A stretch of DNA of 64,000 bases from Pedobacter lusitanus (GCF_040026395.1 NZ_CP157278.1:2294001-2358000), one strand, 5' to 3'. Shown: positions 17,921 through 27,640, counted from the stretch's first letter. Notes: generated from the letters alone by a model not told the origin. A program made the numbers and translations.

Positions 17921-18115
17921 GTGCAGGAAAAATTGATTCTGATCTTATCATTGTATAAAAAATATCAGAGGATTTTTCTGCAGACTCTTATTTTGAAAGG
18001 AATAAGTGTATCTTCAGCGCATCATCAGATAAGCGGTATTTTTTTGTTTTTCAATCCTGCATTATCAGGCAGTTACAAGCATAAAAAACAGCAAACAAAA
18101 CTGATAAACTACTGA
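17921..18115 (+). pseudogene. Possible N-terminal fragment of a PorP/SprF-like protein
   Basis: A 64-residue frame (GTG start). Residues 10-33 are signal-peptide-like (KKYQRIFLQTLILKGISVSSA), then HHQISGIFLFFNPALSGSYK. The NPALSGS element after a short hydrophobic run, directly behind a signal peptide, is the hallmark opening of PorP/SprF outer-membrane proteins linked to type IX secretion. The frame stops 15 residues later, so only a stub of a usual 300-residue protein remains. This rests on one short motif and may be chance. Confidence 0.3.
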
Positions 18116-18235
18116 AAAACAAATAACATATAAAACTATATATCAAATATTTAAGACTAAATATATAATTTTATACAACAGATAAAACGAAAATAAAATC
18201 ACCTGAAAAACTAATTATTTTAGTAACACAAAATA

Positions 18236-21046
18236 ATGCAGCAAAGAATAAAAAATAACAAACTTATAATCAGTGTTTTAATACTAATAAGCTCAATATC
18301 AATAGCAGATAAAGCCTGTGCACAGATTTTTGGAGGAGAACAGAACCCGCTTAGTGTAAACTGGAGACAGATTAACACATCCGGGTTTAAAATTATTTAC
18401 CCGGTAGAACTGGAATCTGAGGCGCAGCGAATGGCCAATAATATCCGCTATATATTCCCGAAGGTGGGACGCAGTCTGAGCGTTAAAAAAACCACCATTC
18501 CTATTATCTTTCAAAACCAGGGTGTCATTGCAAACGGCTTTGTTCAGCTGGGGCCTAAAAAGTCTGAATTCAATACCACACCGCCTCAGTCTTTTGACAG
18601 CCAGGACTGGCTGAATAACCTTGCAGTTCATGAACTCCGTCATATGGCCCAGTTTGATAAACTGACTAGTGGCAGGCCTTATCCTTTTCCCGAAGAAGTC
18701 TATTTTGCATGGATGGGTGTCAGCATCCCTTTATGGTTTTTTGAAGGTGATGCGGTATCGAACGAAACCTCGCTTACCCACGCCGGACGCGGCCGTCAGC
18801 CCAGCTGGATCATGCCTTACAGAACTGCCCTGCTGCAGGGGAAAAATCTGTCTTACAGCAAAGCAAATTTTGGTTCTCAGAAAGATGTTACTCCGGGCTA
18901 TTATCAGCTCGGTTATCTGCTGGCTTCCCACATCCGTGAAGCGTCCGGAAAATTTGTCTTCGACAGTGTCCTGACAGATATTAAAAATCGCCCGCTGCGT
19001 ATTTATCCTTTTGCCGGCAGTCTTAAAAAATTCAGTGGTAAAACCGGCAGGGCATGGTATCTGCATACTGCTGAAAAAATAAAACAGGACTGGGAAAAAC
19101 AAGCTGCACTGAGCCCTTCAAAAGACTACCCGGTACTCAACCAGGAAGCAAAATATGCGACGGATTATAACCTTCCGGTAAAAATATCTGATGGAAGCAT
19201 CCTGGTACTTAAACAAAGTAAAGCTGCAGCAGCAGCTTTTACACTGATAGACAAGGACAAAAGAGAGCACCGCATACAGGGAATCGGTCAGCAGGAACAA
19301 CCCTGGTTCAGTTATGCCAATAACCTGGTCGTTTGGGACGAGATCAGACTGGACCCAAGGTTCCAGCAAAGAAGTTACAGCGTTATCTGCAGCTATAACC
19401 TCCTGACGAAAAAAGTTAAAAAGCTGAGCACCAGATCAAGAATCTTCTCCCCTACCCTCTCTGCTGACGGTTCTAAGCTCGTTGCTGTACAAATTGATCT
19501 GAGCAACAAAATCCAGCTGATCGTCATGGACGCTGCAAATGGAAAAATTATCCGGACTTATCCGAATCCTGAACAGCTGTTACTGCAAACTCCTGCTTTC
19601 AACAGCACCGGTGATATGATCACTTATGTCAGCGTTTCTGAAAAAGGAAAAGCACTCTGGACAGTTGACAGCAACGGTAAAACCGAAAAGCTGATCAGCG
19701 AGACGCAGCAGCAGTTAAGCAGACCGGTATTCATTGGCCGCGACATCGCATTTAACGCTCACTACAATGGAATAAACAACATTTACAGTATAGATGTCGT
19801 TTCAAAAAAGATAAGCGCTCTGAGCGCCTCAAAATACGGAGCGTTCAATCCTTCGGTCATCAATGGCACCGACAGCATTTTATTCAACAACTATAACCTG
19901 TATGGTTATGAAGTAGCCCAAACAAAAATTGAGGCGCTGAAAACCGGCAAAGACAATTTTGTTTTCTTTGGAAAAGCAGCCGAAGAACAGGAAAATACCG
20001 GAAATGTATTTGATCATATTCCTGACAGCAGCTTTACTTCCACTCCTTACCGTAAACTGGGAAACCTGATTAATGTCCATAGTATAATCCCTGTAATTGC
20101 TGATGAATACAAAGGCGGCCTGCAGTTAAGATCAAATAACCTGCTGAATACTTTTGACGCTTATGCGGGAGTAAATTATCAGCGGGACCTGGGCAGGTTT
20201 GAATACAATGCCGGAGCGAGTTTCAAAAGTCTGTACCCTATTTTCAATGTCAGTTTCACCAACAGACCCCGCAGAACCTTTTATTCCACGGGTATGGGAA
20301 CCAGACAGGGAGACTGGAGAGAGAACTATGTTAAACTGCAGGCCATAGTCCCGGTCAATCTGAGTGCTCAGAATCATAATTACAACTTTTCGGTTAATGC
20401 CGGAACCAGTTATACCCAGAGATATGAGGCAGAAAACCTGCCAGCCAATTTTGTAAAGAGCATCAGATTCCCTCTGGAAACCGGCTTTACTTTTACGCAT
20501 ACCACCCGCACCGCAGAAAGGGACATTGCTCCGAAATGGGCACAGGTTTTAAAATTCAGTTATTTCAGCCAGCCATTTGACAAACAGTTAAGCGGAGATC
20601 TTTTTGCCGCAGCCGGTTTCCTTTATTTTCCCGGACTGGCCAAAAACCACTCTTTCCTGGCTAACTTCAATTTTCAGGAGGCTACCGGAATCCGTACTTA
20701 CAATAATGAGATCAACACCGTTTACGGGTACAACAACATCATGGCAAAAAGCCGGCTTAAAAATACTTTGCTTTTTAATTATCGTTTCCCGCTTTTTTAT
20801 CCTGATGTAGAAATCGGACCACTGGCTTACATCAGAAATGTAAGAGGTGGTGTATTCTGTCACTACGAAAACCTGGGTACAGACAGTAATTTATCACAGC
20901 CAAAGACCTACGGATTTGAACTCCATGGGAATATGAACCTGCTCCGTTATCAGCCAAACGTTGATTTAGGTACAAGATTTGTGTTCGTCAACAAGGAATA
21001 TCATCATAATCCTATCTTTGAACTCATTGTTAACTATACATTTTAA
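18236..21046 (+). CDS. Metallopeptidase-like / PD40 propeller / outer-membrane barrel protein
   Basis: 936 residues with a signal peptide (cut near residue 29, KACAQ). Residues 35-290 hold a gluzincin-type zinc site: HELRH (HExxH) at about 132-136 and WFFEGDAVSNE about 35 residues later, the third Glu ligand. Residues 295-560 contain repeated beta-propeller (TolB/PD40) units such as FSPTLSADGSKLVAV and PSVINGTDSILFNNY. The C-terminal 300 residues alternate in outer-membrane beta-barrel style and end in Tyr-Thr-Phe. Inference: a barrel-anchored surface or periplasmic protease-like protein. The LapA-like gene starts 4 bp after its stop. Confidence 0.78.
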   Translation: MQQRIKNNKLIISVLILISSISIADKACAQIFGGEQNPLSVNWRQINTSGFKIIYPVELESEAQRMANNIRYIFPKVGRSLSVKKTTIPIIFQNQGVIANGFVQLGPKKSEFNTTPPQSFDSQDWLNNLAVHELRHMAQFDKLTSGRPYPFPEEVYFAWMGVSIPLWFFEGDAVSNETSLTHAGRGRQPSWIMPYRTALLQGKNLSYSKANFGSQKDVTPGYYQLGYLLASHIREASGKFVFDSVLTDIKNRPLRIYPFAGSLKKFSGKTGRAWYLHTAEKIKQDWEKQAALSPSKDYPVLNQEAKYATDYNLPVKISDGSILVLKQSKAAAAAFTLIDKDKREHRIQGIGQQEQPWFSYANNLVVWDEIRLDPRFQQRSYSVICSYNLLTKKVKKLSTRSRIFSPTLSADGSKLVAVQIDLSNKIQLIVMDAANGKIIRTYPNPEQLLLQTPAFNSTGDMITYVSVSEKGKALWTVDSNGKTEKLISETQQQLSRPVFIGRDIAFNAHYNGINNIYSIDVVSKKISALSASKYGAFNPSVINGTDSILFNNYNLYGYEVAQTKIEALKTGKDNFVFFGKAAEEQENTGNVFDHIPDSSFTSTPYRKLGNLINVHSIIPVIADEYKGGLQLRSNNLLNTFDAYAGVNYQRDLGRFEYNAGASFKSLYPIFNVSFTNRPRRTFYSTGMGTRQGDWRENYVKLQAIVPVNLSAQNHNYNFSVNAGTSYTQRYEAENLPANFVKSIRFPLETGFTFTHTTRTAERDIAPKWAQVLKFSYFSQPFDKQLSGDLFAAAGFLYFPGLAKNHSFLANFNFQEATGIRTYNNEINTVYGYNNIMAKSRLKNTLLFNYRFPLFYPDVEIGPLAYIRNVRGGVFCHYENLGTDSNLSQPKTYGFELHGNMNLLRYQPNVDLGTRFVFVNKEYHHNPIFELIVNYTF

Positions 21047-21050
21047 GCTC

Positions 21051-21341
21051 ATGCGTACCAAAACCATCCTGATTATCATTCTCACTGTATTAATCACCAT
21101 TTTTCTGATGATGAATACAGACGCAGTACAGTTCGATTTTATATTTGTTAAAAAGGACATTTCCAAGCTGCTGGTTGTAGGAATATGTACTTTTGCAGGC
21201 TTTCTGCTGGGTTACTGGGCAGGTCGTCCAAAAACTGTAATCAGTACCTATGACAGAAATGAGGACGAAATTCTTCCTGTTACTCCTCCGCCTGCCGGCA
21301 AAGGCACATTAAGCGACGAAGACAGAGATTACATCAGCTAA
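21051..21341 (+). CDS. LapA-like (DUF1049) small membrane protein
   Basis: 96 residues. Two membrane helices (about 5-22 and 39-59) flank a short loop containing VQFDFIFVKKDISKL; the G-x-LLGYWAGR at the end of helix two is typical of the lipopolysaccharide-assembly protein A domain family. The tail is acidic and Pro-rich. ATG 21051 is 4 bp after the preceding stop; a longer frame from 20979 would overlap that gene's conserved C-terminus and is rejected. Co-translation with the barrel protein suggests an envelope role. Confidence 0.72.
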   Translation: MRTKTILIIILTVLITIFLMMNTDAVQFDFIFVKKDISKLLVVGICTFAGFLLGYWAGRPKTVISTYDRNEDEILPVTPPPAGKGTLSDEDRDYIS

Positions 21342-21348
21342 TCAATAT

Positions 21349-22308
21349 TTAAAGTTCAAATATGTCGTTAAACCGGGCAACATGAAATCCATTTTTAAGG
21401 ACGGTTTTTGTTTGCCCGCTTTCGGGATTGAGCAAAGGGTTAGTATGATTCAGGTGAATGAAATAAATTTTATCCTTCTCTTGTTTTGAAAGCTGCTTAA
21501 ATAATTCCATACTTTCCACCACCAGCGGATGCGGAATTTCGGTAATCGGTCTGTTGTTCATTTCAGCAGCATCATAAAAAGTAGCATCAATAAAAGCATA
21601 ATCCACTTTCCTGATTTCTTCCACAATATTTTTATTCCACCTGGACCATTTATCAATATCCGGGATGAACAAGGCTTTTTTATGCGGCCCCTGAATAAGA
21701 TAACCCACTGTTTCCGAGAACTCGTCACGATGAGGAACTTTAAAGGCCGTTACGCTGATATTGGAAGAAAGCACATTAACCTTTTCATCCTGAACAGGTT
21801 TAATACTGATGTTATTTAAACTGACCAGCTGACTCCACGGCCCGTTATGTTCTAAAAATGTCTTCATTTTTGGCATGGCGTAAACGGATACCTGTTTAGC
21901 ATTAAGCGCTTCTCTGCCCAGATACATTAAACCGGCATAATGGCCAATATGTGCATGCGTGATAAAAATCCCGTCGGGTACTTCTTTAGTACTGAACTCA
22001 GCTTCTTTTTTCAGTTTTTTCATCTGAAACGGAAGATCCGGCGTGGCATCAAATAACCAGTTTAGTTTATTTTCAGGATCAATCACACCCAGAGAAGAAA
22101 CCATACGGGTTGGATCCGGATGTTCAAACAGATCTTTGCAGCAAGCTTTGGTACAGCCCACATGAGGAGAACCTCCGTCCTGAACATTACCCAGCACAAT
22201 TAAAGAAGGAACAACAACTTTCAGCTTCGGCTGGGTATGAATGATTGACTGTGCATTTACTCTGGTAAAGGCCAGAAAAAGAAAAAAGATAACTATTGAT
22301 GATTTCAT
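21349..22308 (-). CDS. Exported PqqB-like metallo-beta-lactamase-fold hydrolase
   Basis: 319 residues with a signal peptide (cut near residue 19, VNAQ). The MBL fold shows THAHIGHYAG (HxHxxH), a later VPHRDEFSE His, DIDKW, FIDATFYD and terminal HLNHTN. The opening GNVQDGGSPHVGCTKACC resembles PqqB, where a Gly-rich stretch is followed by a Cys pair. No pqq genes are nearby and PqqB itself is cytoplasmic, so this is a PqqB-like secreted hydrolase with unknown substrate. It is convergent with the LapA-like gene, 7 bp apart, without a visible terminator. Confidence 0.8.
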   Translation of the reverse strand: MKSSIVIFFLFLAFTRVNAQSIIHTQPKLKVVVPSLIVLGNVQDGGSPHVGCTKACCKDLFEHPDPTRMVSSLGVIDPENKLNWLFDATPDLPFQMKKLKKEAEFSTKEVPDGIFITHAHIGHYAGLMYLGREALNAKQVSVYAMPKMKTFLEHNGPWSQLVSLNNISIKPVQDEKVNVLSSNISVTAFKVPHRDEFSETVGYLIQGPHKKALFIPDIDKWSRWNKNIVEEIRKVDYAFIDATFYDAAEMNNRPITEIPHPLVVESMELFKQLSKQEKDKIYFIHLNHTNPLLNPESGQTKTVLKNGFHVARFNDIFEL

Positions 22309-22430
22309 AGGATCACAACTATCATTTTGATTTAAACTATGGACCCGGCCAAAGTAGAGAATAAAATCAGTTTTTCTGGCGCTTTTTAAACTTTTCTATA
22401 TCTTGTTCCTTATCATTAAAACGATAAAAT

Positions 22431-25046
22431 ATGTCACACAGGGTTTATTTATATAATACCGGCGAACCTGATGAGCTCAATGGTGAAGAGGTAATGATGA
22501 TGGAATGGGGTTATGAACTTTCTATTCTGCTGCATCCTTTACTCACAGGAAAAAGTATTCTGGCAGACAGCAACTTCGACCTCCATATCAGCCTCAATCC
22601 TGACGAACCACTCGTCAGTCCGAGTCTTTTCTATGAAGCCCCCGGCGGCAAAGAAAACTTTAAGAGATTTTATAATTTTATAGAAAAATATCAGGAAGAA
22701 TTAATTGATCGTCCAGAGCAATTCAAAACTGCGAAAGAAAATCTCTTTAAATACCTGGATGATTTAAATCAGCCTTACTTCCAGTTAAATGCATCTGATG
22801 TTTTTAACATGAGTGAGCAGAGCCATGCTGATCAGGCCAGAGAGCTGCTGGAAGATATCAATTATAACAACACAGTTATCAATAATGCAATTGATGCAGA
22901 TGATCACACTCAGTTAAATCTTGCCTTATTCACCAAACATACAGGACTGGGTTTTAAAGACTTTAAAGCGCTGTTAAATTACCCTGATTTTGATTACGGC
23001 TGGGCCATAATTGACCATCCCGAACCAGCTGACGTGGTAATTTTTGAAGAAAACGAACTCTGGGGACTGAAAGACAGCGCAGGAAAAATCTTGATTGCTC
23101 CGGTTTATCAGGAGTTTTATAATTTCAGCTATGATGATATGGCTGTCGTTGCTGTTGCCGGTCAGTTTGGTTATGTCAGTAAAAATGGGGATGAGGTTAT
23201 CAAACCTCAGTTTGATGATGCTTTCGACTTCGAAGAAGGTTATGCCCCCGTAATTAAAAATGGATTGTATGGGTTAATTGATAAAAAAGGGACAATTATT
23301 ATTGACTTCAGGTATCAGGAGCTTACTGACATTCTTTCGAATGGCCAGTATTTCACCGCTCAGTTAAATGATAAATGGGGTGTTATCGATATAAAAGACA
23401 GGATACTTTTACCTTTCGAACTGGATAACTGTGTGGAATCTGCCAATTACGGGTCAGCTTTTATGGTCTCTCTACCCCATAAAAAAGCGAAATCAATCTA
23501 CACCAGCCGCTTTGTCTACCTGACGGAATGCGAACCTCATTTGGTGAAGGAATTAAACATACCGGGCGAATCTTATCTCTACCAGGTAATCAAAAATAAA
23601 CAGACTGACGAAAATATATTATACAATGATCAGGGTCAGCTGCTGCTCAGTGGTTATGAAAAAATAGTCAATAATCTTTATTACATCTTTGTTGTCAGAA
23701 AACAGAAAAAACAAGGTATCATCAATTATAAAGGCGAGGTTATACTGGGTTTTGATTATGACAGGATTGACCAGCTTGAGACCTATTTAAATGAACCTTC
23801 CCAAAGTCTGTATCCGGCAATACCTGACGAAGCTAAAGATGAGCTCTGCTGTTTCTTCAGTATCAAACAGCAAAAGAAATGTGGAATTTATCTCTCAGCA
23901 GGTAATTTTCATCAGCAGCTTACCGGATTGCTTTATGATGAAATTACTTCTCTAAGCAATACGATGCTTGCCGTAAGGGAAAATGGGCAGTGGGGTGTCG
24001 TTGATGTATTTGGAAAACCTCTTTCGGCAATCACCTACGATTTTATCATCCGCTGCAACAAATCTGCCGACTCGGCTTATGCTTACCGGGACAATCATGT
24101 CGTGATTATTAGTCCGGAGACTATTACTGATGCCGATCTTCAGGATCTGCAATATGATATCGATTCAAATAAAGAGTACGGGTACTATAACTTTGACAGT
24201 GACAAGGCGATGAAACTGCAATCTTATATTGATAAAGATCTGCCAGCAGGAGATATCCTGACCAACAAAGCAATGGACCTGCTGGAATCAGAAAATTCAG
24301 TTAAAGCTATAGAACTTTTACAGCAGGCAACAGAACTGGGGCATGCGCGGGCGATGAATGAGCTGGCTATTATTTATGAAGATGCTGATAACCAATACCC
24401 TGAATATAAAAACGAGCAGGAATCTTTTAAATTATTTCTGAAATCTGCTCAGGCAGGTTCTTATGTAGCGATGTATAATACGGGTATCTGTTATTCATCA
24501 GGTATGGGTACGCCAGCTGATCCTGAGCAAATGTGCTATTGGTACACAGCCGCACTCAATGCAGGATATATGCCCGCAGCAATCAAACTGGGAAATTATT
24601 ATTATGACCGGGCCGGTGGAAATGAAAATTACGAACAGGCTTTAAAGTATTATATCATCGCAGAAAAAGAGGGTGAGACTTTAAATGTGGAACTGGCCTG
24701 GTTATATCATTATTTTGGTGATCATACTCATGCGCTTCCTTATTTATTGAAGGCAGCCGCTGATGATGAGAGTTATGCGCACTGGCAACTGGGCACTTAT
24801 GCGCAGGATGGAATAGAGATGAAAGTGAATATCCGGCTGGCAATTGACCGTTATAAAAAAGCAGCTGATAAAGAATATAGCGATGCTTATGTGAATTTAC
24901 ACCAGGTCTATTCTTTTATTCCGGGTTTTGAAAACAAGGCCCTGGCAGCAGTGTATAAAGAAAAAGCAGAGTCGGCAGGTTTGCAGGTCGTGCAAAAACA
25001 GGAAAGCCTCCTGGATAAGTTTATCAATATCTTTAGAAAAAAATAG
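22431..25046 (+). CDS. WG-repeat and Sel1-repeat protein
   Basis: 871 residues without a signal peptide. Residues 1-190 are helical and unassigned. Residues 195-570 contain about six WG repeats (ELWGLKDSAGKILIAPVY, QFGYVSKNGDEVIKPQF, LYGLIDKKGTIIIDF, KWGVIDIKDRILLPF, QWGVVDVFGKPLSAI). Residues 615-850 hold Sel1-type helical repeats (ATELGHARAMNELAIIYE, AQAGSYVAMYNTGICYSSG, AADKEYSDAYVNLHQVY). Both repeat types mediate protein contacts. It stands alone, divergent from the MBL gene, and its stop lies inside the terminator hairpin. Confidence 0.85.
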   Translation: MSHRVYLYNTGEPDELNGEEVMMMEWGYELSILLHPLLTGKSILADSNFDLHISLNPDEPLVSPSLFYEAPGGKENFKRFYNFIEKYQEELIDRPEQFKTAKENLFKYLDDLNQPYFQLNASDVFNMSEQSHADQARELLEDINYNNTVINNAIDADDHTQLNLALFTKHTGLGFKDFKALLNYPDFDYGWAIIDHPEPADVVIFEENELWGLKDSAGKILIAPVYQEFYNFSYDDMAVVAVAGQFGYVSKNGDEVIKPQFDDAFDFEEGYAPVIKNGLYGLIDKKGTIIIDFRYQELTDILSNGQYFTAQLNDKWGVIDIKDRILLPFELDNCVESANYGSAFMVSLPHKKAKSIYTSRFVYLTECEPHLVKELNIPGESYLYQVIKNKQTDENILYNDQGQLLLSGYEKIVNNLYYIFVVRKQKKQGIINYKGEVILGFDYDRIDQLETYLNEPSQSLYPAIPDEAKDELCCFFSIKQQKKCGIYLSAGNFHQQLTGLLYDEITSLSNTMLAVRENGQWGVVDVFGKPLSAITYDFIIRCNKSADSAYAYRDNHVVIISPETITDADLQDLQYDIDSNKEYGYYNFDSDKAMKLQSYIDKDLPAGDILTNKAMDLLESENSVKAIELLQQATELGHARAMNELAIIYEDADNQYPEYKNEQESFKLFLKSAQAGSYVAMYNTGICYSSGMGTPADPEQMCYWYTAALNAGYMPAAIKLGNYYYDRAGGNENYEQALKYYIIAEKEGETLNVELAWLYHYFGDHTHALPYLLKAAADDESYAHWQLGTYAQDGIEMKVNIRLAIDRYKKAADKEYSDAYVNLHQVYSFIPGFENKALAAVYKEKAESAGLQVVQKQESLLDKFINIFRKK

Positions 25047-25076
25047 TTATCCCGTTTTCAGGAATAACTATTTTTT
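25038..25076. terminator. Bidirectional terminator overlapping a stop codon
   Basis: 13-bp perfect arms (A6-TAGTTAT / ATAACTA-T6) around a 13-nt loop with extra C-C/G-G pairing. The TAG stop of the WG/Sel1 gene (25044-25046) is in the left arm; metZ ends 20 bp further on. Confidence 0.8.
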
Positions 25077-25095
25077 GATAGTCTGTTATATTTTT

Positions 25096-26262
25096 TTAGC
25101 TCAGTGCCTGTTCAATATCAGCAATAATATCATTGATATGCTCCAGTCCTATAGAAAGACGGACAGTCCCCTGCTCAATACCCACCTGCAGTCTTTCTTC
25201 TTCAGTCAGCTTGGCATGTGTACTTGTTGCCGGATGTGTAGCAATTGAACGGGTATCTCCAAGATTTGCAGAAATAGAGAACATTTTCAGTTTATCCATA
25301 AAACTGCCTGCAGCTTTTACGCCTCCGTTGATAGTCAGCGTCACAATACCACCGCCCAGCTTCATTTGCTTTTTAGCAATATCATATTGCGGGTGAGAAG
25401 GTAAAAACGGATATCTTACTTGTTTGACATTAGGATGTGCCTCTAAGAATTCTGCAACTTTTAAAGCACTTTCACAGTGTCTGTCCATACGTACAGCAAG
25501 TGTCTCTAAGCTTTTGGAAAGGATCCACGCATTAAATGGTGACATTGCAGGCCCGCTGTGTCTGGCAAAACCTTCAATTTGTCTGATCAGTTTATCCGAC
25601 CCTAAAATAACGCCACCCAGGGTACGTCCCTGACCATCGATAAATTTCGTGGCCGAGTGTATAGATATATCAGCACCGTATTTTAGTGGCTGCTGTAAAT
25701 ATGGGGTAGCAAAACAATTATCAACTACCAGCAAAATATTATGTTTTTTAGCCAGCTGCCCTATCCATTCCAGATCAATAATATCAATACCGGGATTAGA
25801 AGGTGTCTCTACAAAGATCATTTTTGTATTTGGCTGAATGCCATTTTCCCACTGCTCTTTTTTGTCCAGATCAGCATAGGTATAAGAAATATTCCATTTA
25901 GGGAAAATTCCGTTCAGCAACTGATGGGATGAACCAAATACAGAACGGCTTGATAAGATATGATCTCCGGCGCCAAGAAATGTAGCAAAAGTGGTGAAAA
26001 TTGCTGCCATACCTGTAGCTGTTACCCAACCTGTCTCTGCCCCTTCCAGCGCTGCCATCTTTTCAATCAGCTCTGAAGTATTCGGGTTTGCATAACGGCT
26101 GTAAACATTTCCTTCTTTTTCATTTGCAAATAATGCCCGCATTTCTTCGGAATCATCAAACTTATAACTGGAAGTCAGATATAGTGGTACAGAATGTTCT
26201 TTATACTGACTGCGTTCTGTTTGCAAACGGATGGCCAGGGTTTCAAAATTATCTTCTTGCAT
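25096..26262 (-). CDS. metZ: O-succinylhomoserine sulfhydrylase-type PLP enzyme
   Basis: 388 residues of the Cys/Met metabolism PLP family (fold type I). Seen: LTSSYKFDDSEEM, SRYANPNTSELIEKMAALEG, VETPSNPGIDIIDLEWI, the PLP lysine in HSATKFIDGQGRTLGG, and the C-terminal SLGDTRSIATHPATSTHAKLT. The FIDGQGR variant is typical of MetZ (O-succinylhomoserine sulfhydrylase), which makes homocysteine directly with sulfide, rather than of MetB or MetC. Activity as cystathionine gamma-synthase cannot be excluded. osmC-like and ispE genes lie just upstream on the same strand, 4 and 6 bp gaps, so they form one operon ispE-osmC-metZ. Confidence 0.88.
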   Translation of the reverse strand: MQEDNFETLAIRLQTERSQYKEHSVPLYLTSSYKFDDSEEMRALFANEKEGNVYSRYANPNTSELIEKMAALEGAETGWVTATGMAAIFTTFATFLGAGDHILSSRSVFGSSHQLLNGIFPKWNISYTYADLDKKEQWENGIQPNTKMIFVETPSNPGIDIIDLEWIGQLAKKHNILLVVDNCFATPYLQQPLKYGADISIHSATKFIDGQGRTLGGVILGSDKLIRQIEGFARHSGPAMSPFNAWILSKSLETLAVRMDRHCESALKVAEFLEAHPNVKQVRYPFLPSHPQYDIAKKQMKLGGGIVTLTINGGVKAAGSFMDKLKMFSISANLGDTRSIATHPATSTHAKLTEEERLQVGIEQGTVRLSIGLEHINDIIADIEQALS

Positions 26263-26266
26263 GATA

Positions 26267-26683
26267 TTAATTATGGATAGTGTACGAAAATTTTATAGTA
26301 GCTGAACGGCCCAGAATATTTGAAACTGAGCAGTATTTTTCAAAGGTAAGCGCCAGTGCTCTTTCTACCTTCTGCACATTCAAATCTCCGTAAAGATTAA
26401 AATGGATATCAATCACATCGAATATCGGAGGCATTTCTTCATCCTTACGTGTTGCATTTATTTTGATTTTAATATCGTCCAGTGGCTCCTTCTGTTTGGT
26501 TAACACATTGACCACATCGATACCACTGCATCCGCCTAAGCCAACCAGCAACATTTCCATTGGCCTGAAACCTTTACCTTCCCCGCCTATCTTTGGGTTT
26601 GCATCCAGTTCTACTGTTTTTCCTCCCGAATTTTCGGCCTCAAAATTAAACTTACCACTCTTACGTATTAAATTGATTTCCAT
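26267..26683 (-). CDS. OsmC-family protein
   Basis: 138 residues, standard length. The OsmC fold is seen with the conserved GGEGKGFRPMEMLLVGLGGCSGIDVVNVL block carrying the resolving Cys, and FEKYCSVSNIL carrying the second Cys near the C-terminus. Classic members are thiol-dependent peroxidases; subfamily members of this YhfA-like type lack proven substrate. Position between ispE and metZ is consistent with a sulfur- or redox-related role, which is an inference. Confidence 0.86.
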   Translation of the reverse strand: MEINLIRKSGKFNFEAENSGGKTVELDANPKIGGEGKGFRPMEMLLVGLGGCSGIDVVNVLTKQKEPLDDIKIKINATRKDEEMPPIFDVIDIHFNLYGDLNVQKVERALALTFEKYCSVSNILGRSATIKFSYTIHN

Positions 26684-26689
26684 CGCTAG

Positions 26690-27493
26690 CTAAATATTGT
26701 AAAATACTTTGTTATCTATTTCCAGTTGTGGTAAAGTTACCGCCCCCTCAAATATCGCAAATACACTCGAACCACTACCACTCATTAATGCAAATTTAGC
26801 ACCCGCATGATAAAGCTGCTCTTTTATTTGAGAAATTTCAGGATATTTTGAGAAAACAGGTTTTTCAAAATCATTCTTCAGGAACGTTTTCCATTCCTTT
26901 ACAGGCAGATTAATCTGTTCTTTCAAACTTGTTTCCGGGGAGGCAGGAACAAGTGTACTGTAAGCTGCCGCCGTAGCCACATGTACCGGTGGTTTTACCA
27001 ATACCATATAATATCCGGACAGGTCTAAACTTAAGGGAGAGAACTGATCTCCTTTTCCGGTGGCAAACACAGGTTTATTTTCAATAAAAAAAGCACAATC
27101 GGCTCCCAAAACCCTTGCATAATCTTCCATTGCCGCTGTTGTTAAACCTAATTTGAATTTAGTGTTCAGCAATTGAATCAGAAATGCAGCATCTGCCGAC
27201 CCGCCTCCAAGACCTGCACCTACAGGAATCTGTTTGAGCAGGGTAATCTGCTGCGCAGGAATATCGAAATCCTGCTGTATTAAACTGAATGCCTTCAAAC
27301 AAATGTTATCGGTCATTTCTCCCGGGATATCGATTCCCCTGAGCTGACAGGAAGTTTCGGCAGCATCAGTAATCTCTACTACATCATATAGCTTTACCGG
27401 ATAAAAGACCGTTTCCAGGTTATGATAGCCATCAGTTCTTTTATCAGTAACATTTAAGCCGAGATTAATTTTGGCATTGGCAAATGCAAGCAT
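26690..27493 (-). CDS. ispE: 4-diphosphocytidyl-2-C-methyl-D-erythritol kinase IspE
   Basis: 267 residues. The GHMP kinase fold is clear: AFANAKINLGLNV, TDGYHNLETVFYPV, ATP loop PVGAGLGGGSADAAF, and C-terminal ALMSGSGSSVFAIF. It phosphorylates CDP-methylerythritol in the non-mevalonate isoprenoid pathway, which also feeds undecaprenyl phosphate and menaquinone. It is first in the ispE-osmC-metZ operon; the 181-bp gap to thyA carries the divergent promoters. Confidence 0.93.
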   Translation of the reverse strand: MLAFANAKINLGLNVTDKRTDGYHNLETVFYPVKLYDVVEITDAAETSCQLRGIDIPGEMTDNICLKAFSLIQQDFDIPAQQITLLKQIPVGAGLGGGSADAAFLIQLLNTKFKLGLTTAAMEDYARVLGADCAFFIENKPVFATGKGDQFSPLSLDLSGYYMVLVKPPVHVATAAAYSTLVPASPETSLKEQINLPVKEWKTFLKNDFEKPVFSKYPEISQIKEQLYHAGAKFALMSGSGSSVFAIFEGAVTLPQLEIDNKVFYNI

Positions 27494-27640
27494 TGTTATA
27501 TTTTAAGGATCGAATGACAAACTTAAAAATAATTACAGGATTTAGAACGTGGCATGGATATTTTCAGTAAAAAGACATTAAAACATCCCCGCCAAATTAT
27601 TTTATCTATTTTAATCAAACTCATAAAGCAGAATTTGTTT

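Noticed and set aside
20979..21050. Longer start for the LapA-like gene
   Set aside because: Extra residues overlap the conserved beta-barrel end of the preceding gene in another frame.
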